35,331 nt of DNA. Origin: a virus. Position 1 is the stretch's first letter, and the number at the start of each line of letters is the position of its first letter. Shown one piece after another: positions 5,475 through 15,700 of this stretch. The stretch covers positions 1-35,331 of the IMG/VR virus record IMGVR_UViG_3300029319_000196; one strand, written 5' to 3'. The notes beneath the pieces are model-generated. The model saw only the letters and a list, made by a program, of their open reading frames with translations, ran no database searches and was not told the origin of the DNA. Both the position numbers and the translations under genes were made by a program.

Positions 5475-7578
5475 ACTTCTTAAATCGATAAGGGAAGAAG
5501 GTGAACCCAAGGGCGGACAGATAATTGCAGCCAAAAAGTTTTTTGGTGAGGATAAGTATGACAAATATTATCAAGAACTATTATCAGAGGGTAGAATTGA
5601 AGGGGATAATTTATCACCCCAAGAAAGAAAAGAAGGCGTAAAGGCATATAAAAAAAGTAAGGTAGATTTTGAGACCTTTGTTAATAAAGTTACAGATAGA
5701 AAAAAGCAAGTTAATGTTAGTAAAGTAAACTCAACAAAATCTCTTAATAGAGGTGGAGCACTTGTAGTATCTAAAAGTTCTCAAATACAAACAAGTTCTT
5801 TTTTCAATAAAGAAGAAGAATCTGCAGAAAATATAGATGACATTCTTAAAGGTATTGATTCAATTATTGAAACTTTACGGAAAGAAGAATCTTTAAAGAA
5901 AAAGGCATCAGATGAAGAAAGAAAACGATCAGAAAGACAAGGTAGATCGGCAAAAGAAAAAAGATTAGAAAATAATACATTCAAAAAATTCGCTGAATCT
6001 ACTAAAAAAGTATTGGAACCAGTGAAAAGTATATTTGATAAACTATTTAATTTTATATCACAGATTTTAATTGGAAATGTTTTAACGAAAATAGTTGATT
6101 GGTTTAGCGATGAGGGCAATAAACAAAAACTTAGTGCAATAGGAGCATTTTTAGAGAAGACTTGGCCAGCACTTTTGGGAACGTATCTATTATTTGGAAC
6201 TAGTTTGGGTAGGTTTATCGCTAGAATAACTGGAATGACTTTGAGATTTATCCCAAAGTTGGCGTTGGCGTTTGCTAGGTTAGTTGCGGCACATCCATTA
6301 GCAGCTGCTGCAATTGGTGTAGGTGCTCTTGGTGTTGCTGCTGTGATGCAAAATCAATCAGGAACTGCAGTGATAAAAGATCCTGAGGATCCAGAAAAAT
6401 CTCAAATGGACGAGACAAGAGAATTTGGAGGAATGACTGGCGCTCCAATTAGTGCAGATATGTTAGGTTTTAGTGGAGGTGGAGAAGCACAAGGAACTGA
6501 TGTTATTCCTGCAATGCTTACTCCTGGAGAATTTATTATGAGTCGCGGAGCTGTTGATGCTTATGGACTCGATTTTATGGAAGGAATTAATGCATCTGCC
6601 GGTGGCACAAATAGACCGAAAAGGATGGGAGGCACTACCTATGCGGCAGGTGGTGGTTCTATAGATGAAATGTCTAGACAACAGCAAGCTGCTATGGAAA
6701 GTAGAAGACAAAATAATAATAGAGAATGGTGGGATTTCTTAGGATTGGCAGGAACTGGTAATAAAGCAAAAAGTTCAGAGGGAAATGGTCTTAGGGGTTT
6801 AACCGCTCAAGATTATAGAGATCTTGCTTTTATTGTAAGTGCTGAAGCGCAAAGAGGAACAGATGATGAATATGGAGTTGCAGCAGCTATTTTGAATAGA
6901 GTTGCCGATCCTTCATGGCCAAATACTATTAAAGCAGTTGGATCTCAAGCGGGACAATTTGAAGCAGTATTTACTGGTAAGGCATATGATGATCCCGCTT
7001 TGGCTGAAAAACTAGCTTCTGAAGAGGGTCAAAGAAAAATTGCAGGTGCATTGAATAAACTTCAAGGAAGAACAGATTTTAAAGGTACTAGTCAGTATGC
7101 AAATATGGGTCAGGGTGATATTAAATTTTCAAGTAGAGGTAATTTCTATCACTATAAAGAACAGGTTGGAAAGAATGATCCTCCACCTTCACCACCACCT
7201 TCTTACTATAAAAAGTTCGTTGGTCCAGGTGGATCAGGTATAACATTAGCAGGAACTAGTTCTTCTGGTGCCTCATCCTCAGCAAGTGGCAATACTAAAA
7301 AAACAGATTGGTCCAAAGTAAAAGGAATTGGTGGTGCATTTGAATCTGTATCTGGGACGAATAGAGGAATTGCATCAGGAAAAATTGGTAATACATCACC
7401 GAAATTGAATATACCAGCACCTCCGCCTGTGAGGTCTGGTCCTGCAGTTTCTACAGTAAGTCAATCAGAATCATCTTCTGGCGATTCGCCATTAGGACCA
7501 AATTCTAATTACATACCGCCTATTCCAATTCCACCTCCTTCGCTTTCTAAAGCAAAGATTCTAGGTGTATCTATTTGA
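5461..7578 (+). CDS. Tape-measure-like hub protein with SleB-type cell-wall hydrolase domain
   Basis: Probable internal tail/hub protein that helps open the cell wall. Residues 1-190 are charged and probably coiled-coil. Residues about 190-300 are hydrophobic (IFDKLFNFISQILIGNVLTK, PALLGTYLLFG, a long Ala-rich segment), typical of tape-measure proteins. A GGGEAQGTDVIPAMLTPGEF motif lies near 339-358. Residues about 445-575 look like a SleB/Hydrolase_2 domain: DLAFIVSAEAQRG with candidate catalytic E462, then GVAAAILNRVADPSWP and GQFEAVF. The C terminus is Pro/Ser-rich. It is a paralogue of the next gene (shared LVVSK and FD-x-L/I...GN-x-LT segments). The position after gp26 is that expected for gp29, which is 590 aa in T4, but the correspondence is uncertain. 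Confidence 0.75.
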   Translation: MDLDELLKSIREEGEPKGGQIIAAKKFFGEDKYDKYYQELLSEGRIEGDNLSPQERKEGVKAYKKSKVDFETFVNKVTDRKKQVNVSKVNSTKSLNRGGALVVSKSSQIQTSSFFNKEEESAENIDDILKGIDSIIETLRKEESLKKKASDEERKRSERQGRSAKEKRLENNTFKKFAESTKKVLEPVKSIFDKLFNFISQILIGNVLTKIVDWFSDEGNKQKLSAIGAFLEKTWPALLGTYLLFGTSLGRFIARITGMTLRFIPKLALAFARLVAAHPLAAAAIGVGALGVAAVMQNQSGTAVIKDPEDPEKSQMDETREFGGMTGAPISADMLGFSGGGEAQGTDVIPAMLTPGEFIMSRGAVDAYGLDFMEGINASAGGTNRPKRMGGTTYAAGGGSIDEMSRQQQAAMESRRQNNNREWWDFLGLAGTGNKAKSSEGNGLRGLTAQDYRDLAFIVSAEAQRGTDDEYGVAAAILNRVADPSWPNTIKAVGSQAGQFEAVFTGKAYDDPALAEKLASEEGQRKIAGALNKLQGRTDFKGTSQYANMGQGDIKFSSRGNFYHYKEQVGKNDPPPSPPPSYYKKFVGPGGSGITLAGTSSSGASSSASGNTKKTDWSKVKGIGGAFESVSGTNRGIASGKIGNTSPKLNIPAPPPVRSGPAVSTVSQSESSSGDSPLGPNSNYIPPIPIPPPSLSKAKILGVSI

Positions 7579-7588
7579 GGATTGAAAA

Positions 7589-9358
7589 ATGGCAATTAGT
7601 ACTCAAAAGTTTTTACCTCAAGCAAAAAATAGTTCTCTAGTAGTTTCAAAACCAACTGCGGTGAGATCTATTGGATCTTCAGTATCTAATAAAAAAACGT
7701 TTGTTATAAAGGAAAAAGTTATAGAGATTGATAAGATATTAAAAGGTACTCTTGCATCCGAAAAGAAAGAAATAGATAGTAAAAAGAAACAAGATGAAAA
7801 AGAAAAACGTCAGAATGCAGAAAAAACTTTAGAAACTTCTGAAGAAAAGAAATCTAAAAAAACTAAATTACAAATTCCTAAAGTAAAATTTTTTGATAGA
7901 ATTAAAGATTTTTTTGGAAATATTTTGATGGGATTTATTCTGACTAGACTAATAGAATATGCTCCCATCATTGAAAGATTTTTACCAATAATCAAAAATA
8001 CTTTTAACTTTATAACAGATTTTGTTATTGGAATTATAGATGCTTTAGGTACTTTTTTACTATGGGGGCAGAAGGCCATTGACGGCACAAGAAACTTTAT
8101 TGGCGATAAGTTCGGAGACGATGCAGTAAAAAATTTTGATGCTCTTGGAGATAATTTATTTAAACTTTTGAATGCAATTGTTTTGATAGGTGCCGCATCA
8201 GTAGCAATGCGTGACCCAAGACCTAGAAGTCGAACTCGTATAAGAGAACCAGTAGAGGAGGCTTTTCGGCAGAGAGGTAAAAAAGGTCCACCAGGAACTA
8301 CCTCTCGTGGTGCAGCAATAAGATATGCTCGACGATATGGTCAGAGAGCAGCAACAAGAAGATTTGGTAGACAAGCAGCACAATCACTGGCAGCAAGAAC
8401 ATTAGCAAAAAGATTTGTTAGTCCCTTTGTTAAGAGAATACCAATCCTTGGTGGATTAATTGATTTTGCACTGAATTACTTTGTATTTAAAGAACCAGTA
8501 GGAAGAGCAGCATTCGCAGCAATTGGTGCTACAATTTTTGGTGCTCTCGGTGCTACTGCTGGATCTATTATTCCTGTTGCAGGAAATTTTGTTGGTGGTG
8601 CGTTGGGTGGTCTTGCTGGTGATATTGCAGGTAAATGGTTATATGATACATTCTTTGACAAGAAAAAACCTGTAGAGGATCTTGATGAAGAACCTAAAGA
8701 TTATACTCGCGCAGGAACTAATAAGGGAATTCCATCTGGATCAGCAACAAATCTTGCTGGTGAAGCAGGAAAATATATACAATCAAAACTTTCGACTCCA
8801 AAAGACTATCAAGCAATTACAGAACATCCTGATTTTGGCGGAATAAGAGGGAAACACTCTGCAAATTCTTGGCACTATAAAGGTAGAGCACTTGATATTG
8901 GTGCTTGGACATACGAACAAGGTCCTATCTTAAAAGTAATTGAAGACTTCAATAAAATGAAGGGAGTTTCTCCAGTAGAACTTATTCATGGTGGAACTGA
9001 TCCTGCTGGTCATGGAGACCATATTCATGTGGCATATGCAAAAGGTGGCGAAACCCTAGGATATCCTCACCTTGCTATGCTTGGCGAAGAAGGAAAAGAA
9101 ATTGTTATTGATGCTGACAGTCAAGGACCTGCTAGAGATATGTTACTTGCGATCAACCAAGCAAAGGGATATGATGCCGTCATGCAGGCGATACGAGATT
9201 ATGCTCCATATGAGGCATTATCCTCACAGGTTGTTATTGTAGAAAAAATAAAAGAAGTAGTAAAACAAACTCCATACAGTGAAAAATCTTCCATGTATCC
9301 TAATTTTAGTGCATCCAGATCTGAGGATCCTTTTGAGTTCCTCGCTTCTCAAGGTTAA
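7589..9358 (+). CDS. Tape-measure-like hub protein with M15-type peptidase domain (possible gp29 equivalent)
   Basis: Second of two tandem tape-measure-like proteins, 589 aa, almost the length of T4 gp29. Residues 1-95 are lysine- and glutamate-rich and likely coiled-coil. FFDRIKDFFGNILMGFILTR (about 105-125) aligns with the preceding protein. An Arg-rich stretch and then Gly/Ala membrane-like helices (about 285-350) follow. Residues about 400-490 look like an M15 D,D/L,D-peptidase: H423, SWHYKGRALDIG with H429 and D436, and HGDHIHV with H475, D477, H478 and H480 as possible zinc ligands. A KGGE...HLAMLGEEGKEIVIDAD motif then recalls tape-measure C termini. GAGGA-like GAGGA/GAGGATTG at 7577-7584 is the ribosome site; the gap to the upstream stop is 10 bases. 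Confidence 0.72.
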   Translation: MAISTQKFLPQAKNSSLVVSKPTAVRSIGSSVSNKKTFVIKEKVIEIDKILKGTLASEKKEIDSKKKQDEKEKRQNAEKTLETSEEKKSKKTKLQIPKVKFFDRIKDFFGNILMGFILTRLIEYAPIIERFLPIIKNTFNFITDFVIGIIDALGTFLLWGQKAIDGTRNFIGDKFGDDAVKNFDALGDNLFKLLNAIVLIGAASVAMRDPRPRSRTRIREPVEEAFRQRGKKGPPGTTSRGAAIRYARRYGQRAATRRFGRQAAQSLAARTLAKRFVSPFVKRIPILGGLIDFALNYFVFKEPVGRAAFAAIGATIFGALGATAGSIIPVAGNFVGGALGGLAGDIAGKWLYDTFFDKKKPVEDLDEEPKDYTRAGTNKGIPSGSATNLAGEAGKYIQSKLSTPKDYQAITEHPDFGGIRGKHSANSWHYKGRALDIGAWTYEQGPILKVIEDFNKMKGVSPVELIHGGTDPAGHGDHIHVAYAKGGETLGYPHLAMLGEEGKEIVIDADSQGPARDMLLAINQAKGYDAVMQAIRDYAPYEALSSQVVIVEKIKEVVKQTPYSEKSSMYPNFSASRSEDPFEFLASQG

Positions 9359-9381
9359 ATATAATTAAGAGGTATAAACAA

Positions 9382-10725
9382 ATGTCAGAAAGTATTGTAT
9401 CAAGACAAGCAACACCTGCTTCTATCGAAAACATTGCAGTTACATCTAATGATGGTGTAAAAAGTGCAAATCTTCTGGCTGGTATTGTAAATCTTTCTTA
9501 CTATGAAAGTATTTTGCATGATAATGTAACTGCAACTGTTACTTATGCAGATACTGGAAATTCTGTTAATGATAAAAACGTATTAGAAACTCTGCCAATT
9601 GTGGGGACAGAAAAAGTTTCACTTAAGTTCAAAGATAATAATGATAATATTATAGAATTTTCTGATACAAATAATAACTCTCTCTATGTAAATAAAGTTA
9701 CTCCTATTTCTGAAGATACTAGAAAATCAATGGTGAAATTAGATTTAACATCTAAGGAATTTATTATGAATGATAAGATAAGAGTTTTTGAACGATTTGA
9801 TGGGAAAGTTTCAAATTCTGTCAGAAAATTATTGACAGACAGTAACTACCTTGGAACTCAAAAAAATGTAGACATTGAAGAAACATCCAATAACTTTAAT
9901 TTTGTAGGAGATAATAAGAAACCATTTTATCTAATTAACTGGTTGTCTAAAAAAGGTATATCGTCGGAGAATCAAACGAAGGGTGCTAGTGCCGGATACT
10001 TTTTGTTTGAAACTGCGGAGGGATTTAAGTTTAAATCAATTGATGGGTTACTTGGTCAGGAAAAAAAGAAGTCAATTATTTTTAACCAAACTAAAGATTT
10101 ACCTGCAGGATATGATATAAAAGCACTTGAATACAGTCATGATAATAAAATTAATGTTCAGGAAAAATTGAAGATGGGATCATATTCTACAAGAACTATT
10201 CTATTTGATCCTTTCACTTTATATTATGAAGTTTTGACGCCAAACTCTACAGAGAAAGAACAATCTCTTACCCTCGCTGGAAAATCTTTACCAAAATTAA
10301 ATCCAGAATTTAATCGAGATGGAAACAATAAAGAATTTTCTAGAACTTCATATTTTGTTTTAGACAAAGGTACTCTTCCTACCGGCAATACTCAGCAACA
10401 AATACAAAAGTCAAGAGATGAAAACTTTGAATATAAGAATATTGCAAACCAAGCAAACATGAGATACAATCAGTTCTTCTCATCTCAAGCAACTGTAACC
10501 CTTCCTGGAGATTTTTCTTTACACGCTGGAGATGCAGTATTTCTGGACGTACCAGAACTTAATACCGAAGGATCTGATGAGGTTAGTAAGGAAACTGGCG
10601 GTCTATATATTATAATAGATCTATGTCACTATATTACCCCAAAGGAAACTTATACTAAGTTAAACCTAATGCGAGATTCTTTTGGTAGAATCGGAAACCA
10701 TACATCTAACAACAGAAAACTATGA
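9382..10725 (+). CDS. gp27: gp27-like baseplate hub protein
   Basis: Predicted trimeric ring that carries the gp5 spike. The 447-residue product is slightly longer than T4 gp27 (391 aa). It begins with a tube-like segment (LLAGIVNLSYYESILHDNVT, then VTYADTG), followed by GTEKVSLKFKD, VNKVTPISEDTRKSMVKLDL, a helix NKKPFYLINWLSKKGI and GYFLFETAEGFKFKSIDGLL, ending with a beta-rich part (VTLPGDFSLHAGDAVFLDVP and GGLYIIIDLCHYI) typical of the hub domain shared by gp27 and VgrG N termini. AAGAGG at 9367-9372 lies 9 bases before the ATG. The stop overlaps the next start as ATGA. Its place between tape-measure-like genes and gp5 supports the assignment. Confidence 0.82.
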   Translation: MSESIVSRQATPASIENIAVTSNDGVKSANLLAGIVNLSYYESILHDNVTATVTYADTGNSVNDKNVLETLPIVGTEKVSLKFKDNNDNIIEFSDTNNNSLYVNKVTPISEDTRKSMVKLDLTSKEFIMNDKIRVFERFDGKVSNSVRKLLTDSNYLGTQKNVDIEETSNNFNFVGDNKKPFYLINWLSKKGISSENQTKGASAGYFLFETAEGFKFKSIDGLLGQEKKKSIIFNQTKDLPAGYDIKALEYSHDNKINVQEKLKMGSYSTRTILFDPFTLYYEVLTPNSTEKEQSLTLAGKSLPKLNPEFNRDGNNKEFSRTSYFVLDKGTLPTGNTQQQIQKSRDENFEYKNIANQANMRYNQFFSSQATVTLPGDFSLHAGDAVFLDVPELNTEGSDEVSKETGGLYIIIDLCHYITPKETYTKLNLMRDSFGRIGNHTSNNRKL

Positions 10726-10940
10726 CTGATCGAAGCATTCAACAACACATTAATGACGATAGAGATATGTTGGAGAACGGAACTCTGTCTCCACAAATGC
10801 GTCGTCATGTAGCAGACGAATTAGATCATCTTGAGTTGTATCAAGCGAATCATCCCGATGATGATCATGACCCAACAGCATTCGAAATGTACTGTGATGA
10901 AAATCCAGAAGCTGATGAGTGTAGAATTTACGAGGATTAA
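10722..10940 (+). CDS. cp12: CP12-like small acidic protein (C-terminal half of CP12)
   Basis: Host CP12 ties up GAPDH and phosphoribulokinase and so shuts down the Calvin cycle; cyanophages are known to carry cp12 genes. This 72-residue acidic protein ends FEMYCDENPEADECRIYED, which matches the CP12 GAPDH-binding tail: two Cys (C58, C67) separated by eight residues, with the conserved YC, NP, EC and Y. The N-terminal Cys pair of full CP12 is absent, and I see no clear AWDxVEEL motif, though VADELDHLELYQ is helical. The start overlaps the gp27 stop (ATGA), so it is coupled to hub synthesis, and gp5 follows 6 bases after its stop. An alternative is a hub assembly protein that resembles CP12 by chance. 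Confidence 0.65.
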   Translation: MTDRSIQQHINDDRDMLENGTLSPQMRRHVADELDHLELYQANHPDDDHDPTAFEMYCDENPEADECRIYED

Positions 10941-10946
10941 TAGTTA

Positions 10947-12704
10947 ATGGAAGGAGGATCTTTATTTAATCCTGGATTTTTAGGAGGTAGTTTTTTATGG
11001 TGGATCGGTCAGATTGCTGACGATTCTACTTGGAGAGACAACCAGCTTCCAGGAAAACATGAAGATGCTAATAGTATTCCTGGTTGGGGAAGAAGATATA
11101 AAGTAAGAATCATGGGTCTCCATGATCAGGGTGAAAGTGAAATTTCATCTGACCAACTTCCATGGGCAAATATAATGTATCCCATCACAGCGGGTGGTGG
11201 GCAAACAAATTCTGGACAAACATCAAATCTCCGTCAAGGGATGATGGTGTTTGGTTTTTTTCTTGATGGACAGGACCAACAAGTTCCTGTAATTATGGGT
11301 GTGCTTGGGAATAATGCACAAACTTCACTTGCAACTAAAATTGGTGACAATCGAGTTAGTAATACACAACCAGGATCTTTAGCAACAAGTGGTTTTGCAA
11401 CAGGCAGTAAACAGAAAACAGGATCTGCAAAAGAGAAGGTTCCTGATGAAGGTCTTGTAACAACCAAACCAAAATCTCCACAACAATCCCAAGAATGTGC
11501 CACAGTTCCTTCTGGGGTACAGGTAAATGCTTTTGGATTAAGATCTGATCTTGCCCTCACATCACAACAATTTGCAGATGCTCAAAGTGCTAGATCAGAG
11601 GCAGAAGAAAAAGGATTATCTGGTGCTCAAAGAGAAGAACTTGTTCAGAGAAGAGTCGCTGAGGGCATAAGAAATAGATGTCAGCAAGCAAATAGTTCAT
11701 TATCGCCAACACAACCTGGGGCTACAAAAGAAAATGTTGACGATGTTCACGAACTTTCGGCAGCTGATGTAAATAGATCGGAGAAGTATAAGGAAAAAAT
11801 TGTTTTATTAAAACCTGATCCAGATGCTTTCTTGGAATCAAGTATGAAAGGAATGCAAACGGAAATTGATAATTTTACTCAAAAATTAGATAAGTATCTA
11901 AGTTCTTTTTCAAGTTATGTTGATGCAGTCTCTAGTAAAGTAGGTGATATTAAAAAGTTAATGCATGATTTTGCATGTCAAGTTGCAAAATATATGAAAC
12001 CCTTATTTGATAGAGTTATGGAGTATGTACTGAAGATAATGAATGAAACATTATCAAAAGCAGTTGCTGCGATGCCATCAAGTCTTAGATATATGTTTGC
12101 CGACATAAAAGAAATTATTACTGAATTATTTTTATCTCTGTATGGAAAAATCATAAATGGTCTTTGTGGTACTATTGAGAATATATTAAAAGATACATTC
12201 AACATCGATCAATTAGAATCTCTTGCACGGGAAAATGCTGATGGATCTTTTTCAAATAGAAAAAAACCAAAAATACCAGCTTGCTATGCAGAAGATATTG
12301 CCGGTCAAGTAATGTCTGCAAATAGAACACAAATAAATGATTATAATCAAACAATCTTTGACAACATGAATGGATTTTTAACTGACATTGAACAACAGAT
12401 TGCAGGTGTGGAAGGAAGTATTGGTGATATTACGAATCAGTTAAGTTCTATTAGTGGTAATATTTCTGCTGCACTCAGTTTTACAAATACTGTTATAAAT
12501 TTATTTGGTTTTGAACTAAAACCAGAACAAGCAGTTTCTGATTTTTATCAATTTGGTGCAGGAAGTCTTGGTCAAAAAGAAACATTAAAACCAAGCATTA
12601 AGTCTATTGCTGATTCTTCTGCATTACCTACAAATGCTTCTAGTGAATCTGGTGTACCATTTGTTGAACCAACTAACGCACAATCTGATGTTGTGTATTC
12701 GTGA
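10947..12704 (+). CDS. gp5: gp5-like baseplate hub OB-fold protein without lysozyme domain
   Basis: In T4, gp5 is the membrane-piercing spike: an OB domain that binds gp27, a lysozyme and a beta-helix. Here the 585-residue protein keeps the OB domain at residues about 10-125: SFLWWIGQIADD, GRRYKVRIMGLHDQGE, LPWANIMYPITAGGG and GMMVFGFFLDGQDQQVPVIMG. A low-complexity linker with Gln, Ser and Pro follows. From about residue 280 the protein is mostly helical (SYVDAVSSKVGDIKKLMHDF, FDRVMEYVLKIMNETLS, LFLSLYGKIINGLCGTIENI). No lysozyme-like segment and no VgrG-like beta-helix is visible. GAGGA at 10932-10936 serves the ATG. The missing wall-cutting function may reside in the tape-measure-like proteins, and the beta-helix in the gene at 17332. 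Confidence 0.85.
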   Translation: MEGGSLFNPGFLGGSFLWWIGQIADDSTWRDNQLPGKHEDANSIPGWGRRYKVRIMGLHDQGESEISSDQLPWANIMYPITAGGGQTNSGQTSNLRQGMMVFGFFLDGQDQQVPVIMGVLGNNAQTSLATKIGDNRVSNTQPGSLATSGFATGSKQKTGSAKEKVPDEGLVTTKPKSPQQSQECATVPSGVQVNAFGLRSDLALTSQQFADAQSARSEAEEKGLSGAQREELVQRRVAEGIRNRCQQANSSLSPTQPGATKENVDDVHELSAADVNRSEKYKEKIVLLKPDPDAFLESSMKGMQTEIDNFTQKLDKYLSSFSSYVDAVSSKVGDIKKLMHDFACQVAKYMKPLFDRVMEYVLKIMNETLSKAVAAMPSSLRYMFADIKEIITELFLSLYGKIINGLCGTIENILKDTFNIDQLESLARENADGSFSNRKKPKIPACYAEDIAGQVMSANRTQINDYNQTIFDNMNGFLTDIEQQIAGVEGSIGDITNQLSSISGNISAALSFTNTVINLFGFELKPEQAVSDFYQFGAGSLGQKETLKPSIKSIADSSALPTNASSESGVPFVEPTNAQSDVVYS

Positions 12705-12710
12705 TAAATA
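12703..12710 (+). promoter_or_regulatory. Candidate T4-type late promoter ahead of the 1517-aa structural gene
   Basis: GATAAATA, one mismatch to TATAAATA. It overlaps the TGA stop of gp5 (TGATAAATA) and lies 30 bases before the next ATG, the spacing seen at the perfect box at 29637. Confidence 0.6.
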
Positions 12711-12740
12711 CCTCCATGAAGATTGCTAGTAAAAGCATAA

Positions 12741-15700
12741 ATGGCAACTCCTGGAGAAATTAATTTTAATATATTCCAAGAAACTTCTGGCGATAGTATT
12801 CGCGTTGGATATATTTCTACGGAAAGAGGATTTATTCAGAACGTAACTGTTCCTGATGCAAATAGGTATGCAAAGTTAAATCCAGGAACAACTTTCATTC
12901 TTGATAGTAGAGATGGAGTAAGATACTTAAATATCAATGAGGTCAATGCTTTAACCCCCAAAGATATTGAACCTAAAAAAACTGCCAGTAATGGAAACTG
13001 TAATCCTGTCATTGGATTAAATGAGATTGATAGATTATCTGGAATTGGTGCTGGTGATGATTATAAGACTAGAGTACACTTTTTTGGTGGTGGTGGGATT
13101 GGAGCAAAAGCAAATCCTGTAATTGGTTCAGATGGATCTGTATTAGCAATTGATTTAGAATCTGGTGGTTTTGGATATAAGTACGCCCCATATGTTAAAG
13201 TAGATGATGATCTTGATATTGGTGCTGGAGCAGTAATTCGTGCCATTCTTTGTGAAGTAGAATCTGTAACTCAATTCTTTCCTACAGAAAAAGATTTTGA
13301 AGAATATATTATTCCGGATGAAGATGAAGTAGGATTTGGTAAAAGGTTTACCCCTGAAGGAAAAGTTCTTGGAGAATGGAATCCTAGAATATATGCCAAC
13401 ACAGATAAAAATCCTTTCCGAAGAGAACTTGATAAGTATCAAAGATTTTTAAGTCAACTTACAAAACCTTGGTGGTCTACTAGAAAAGAATCTCCACTAA
13501 GTGTCACTTCTCCAAATTCAAAAAATAGAGCAAAGTATGACTCCAAACATCCTGCTTGGAGTGACTTTATGAATAGGTATAGTATTTCTCCAGTTCCAGT
13601 GACAAATAGGAGAGGTAGTGACTTTGCAGGAATTCCTTATACTTTTGAATGGGAAGAAAATTTTCCATATGATGGAGAGTATGTATTCAAAGGTGCTTGC
13701 GATAATAAAGGTCAACTATATCTTGATAATAATAAGGTAATGGATCTTGGTGGATTCAAGGGAAATGGATCCAAAAGAAAAAAATTCATGAAATCTGGTG
13801 TTCATAAAATCAGATTAGATTTATATAATATTCCAATTAAAGAAAGAATTATCAGGGAAGTAAAAGAAGTTGGTGGTGGATGTCCAACAACAATTAAATT
13901 TAATATTACGACCTCTGCAAAATATGCAAATAGAATTGAAATTCCTGGATTGGATATTAATATTGGAAAATCACTTGGGGGTAAACAATTAAACGAAACT
14001 TTTGATCGTCAGGTTGAGAGGGGAAAAGAATATGATGTAATAATCAGAAGTCCTCAAAGTGACAATATTAGATTGAGAACTAGAGGAGAATCTGTATTAC
14101 AAGTTGAAGAATCAACGGACAATGATTACACGGATTTAATATGTACAGTTAGTTGCGGTAGATTTATCAATATAAGTGATAATACATGTAAACTTGTCTT
14201 TGATGCTCCAAAAACTGTAGTAACAGAAAGAAAAGAATTAGTAAAGGGAAATAGCACTGGTTCTCAAAAAGAACAAAATATCTTTAACACTTTAGATTAC
14301 ATTGGAAGAGCAGATAGAAGACTCTGGAAGATGAATCCAGGTTCAAGAAGAGGGTCTGACTTTTTAAATCGATTTGGTGTTCTTCCTTTCGATCCAGGTA
14401 AAGAAGTAGTAAGAGATGTTCCTGCATCTAATTCAAAATTAGAAAAACCGCAAGTAAAACTTGTAAGTAATGGAAGAAATTTAGGGTTAAAGGTTACAGG
14501 TACTGGACAAGTCAAAGTCAATTTTAAATTAAAAGTTGATGACAACCTCATAACTTCAGGAGTATTTGCAAAAGAAGTCATTATCAACACAGACACTGAA
14601 CAAGTAACACTTAGAAGAGATATTAAAACTCGACAGGCTGGTAGAGGTACTTATTTGAGTGGTAAAAAAAGAGAAACCATTTATGGTAGTGGCGTCTTTA
14701 CTGCGGGTAAGACTTATGACATAAAAGTCATCGGTGGAAGTCCAACTAGCGGATTTAAAAGCATTGATTCTAGAAGTATTGGATTTGATGATGATATTAA
14801 CAATGGATTTGATCAGAATGGTTTACTGGAAATTGTAAGTACCAAAGCAGTAAGAGAACCCATCAATAAAGTTCAAACAGCACGTTCATCATCGAAAAAA
14901 ACTAACTATCCAAATAAAACATCAGATTCTTTTGCAGGTACACATGTGATTAGATGGGGAAAAGTTGATTTTCCTATTGATGGAAATTATATTATTGAAG
15001 TAATGGTTGATGATAATGCAAAGATTTTTATTTCAAATGGACTTGAGAACAAAGTAATTACTAAGAGAGGATTCAGTGGTCCAGGTAAAAGCACCGGTAA
15101 AAGTTCTTATACAAGATATTTTAAAAAGGGTAGTTATAGTATTAGAGTTGAATTAGAACAAAAAGCAGGGAAAGGATTGTCAGATGGAAACCCTATGGGT
15201 GTTGCAATCAATATTTCTACTGCTGGTGCTGGCGAAGAAGTAGTTTCTCCCAAGTCTTGGATGGAAAATCCAATGGGAGTTGCTCTTACAATTGATGCGC
15301 CTCTTCCACCAATTCCACAAGAACCAATTCCTCAACAGGAGGGAAGGTGTCCAAATAATCCAATTTGGACAACTAGATTCCCTGGAGGATCATCTAGATG
15401 GTGGCCAGTTGTAGATACTCTTGGTAGATGGGGTAAGTTCCAAGATCGATATGCAATATCTCCTGTTCCCCCTCTTGGAATGAAAGGAACAGATAATGGT
15501 GGTGTTATTTACAATAATAGATGGGATATTGATATTCCATATGAAGGTTTCTATGGACTTCAAGGAACTGTTGACAATGCTGGAAGAATACTTATAGACG
15601 GAAAAGAACAATTAGTTGGAGGTTATTTCTCTGGAGCAAAATTTGGAGGAAGATCTTTACAGGGATTTAAAACTGAAGTTCCTAATACCAAAAAAATATT

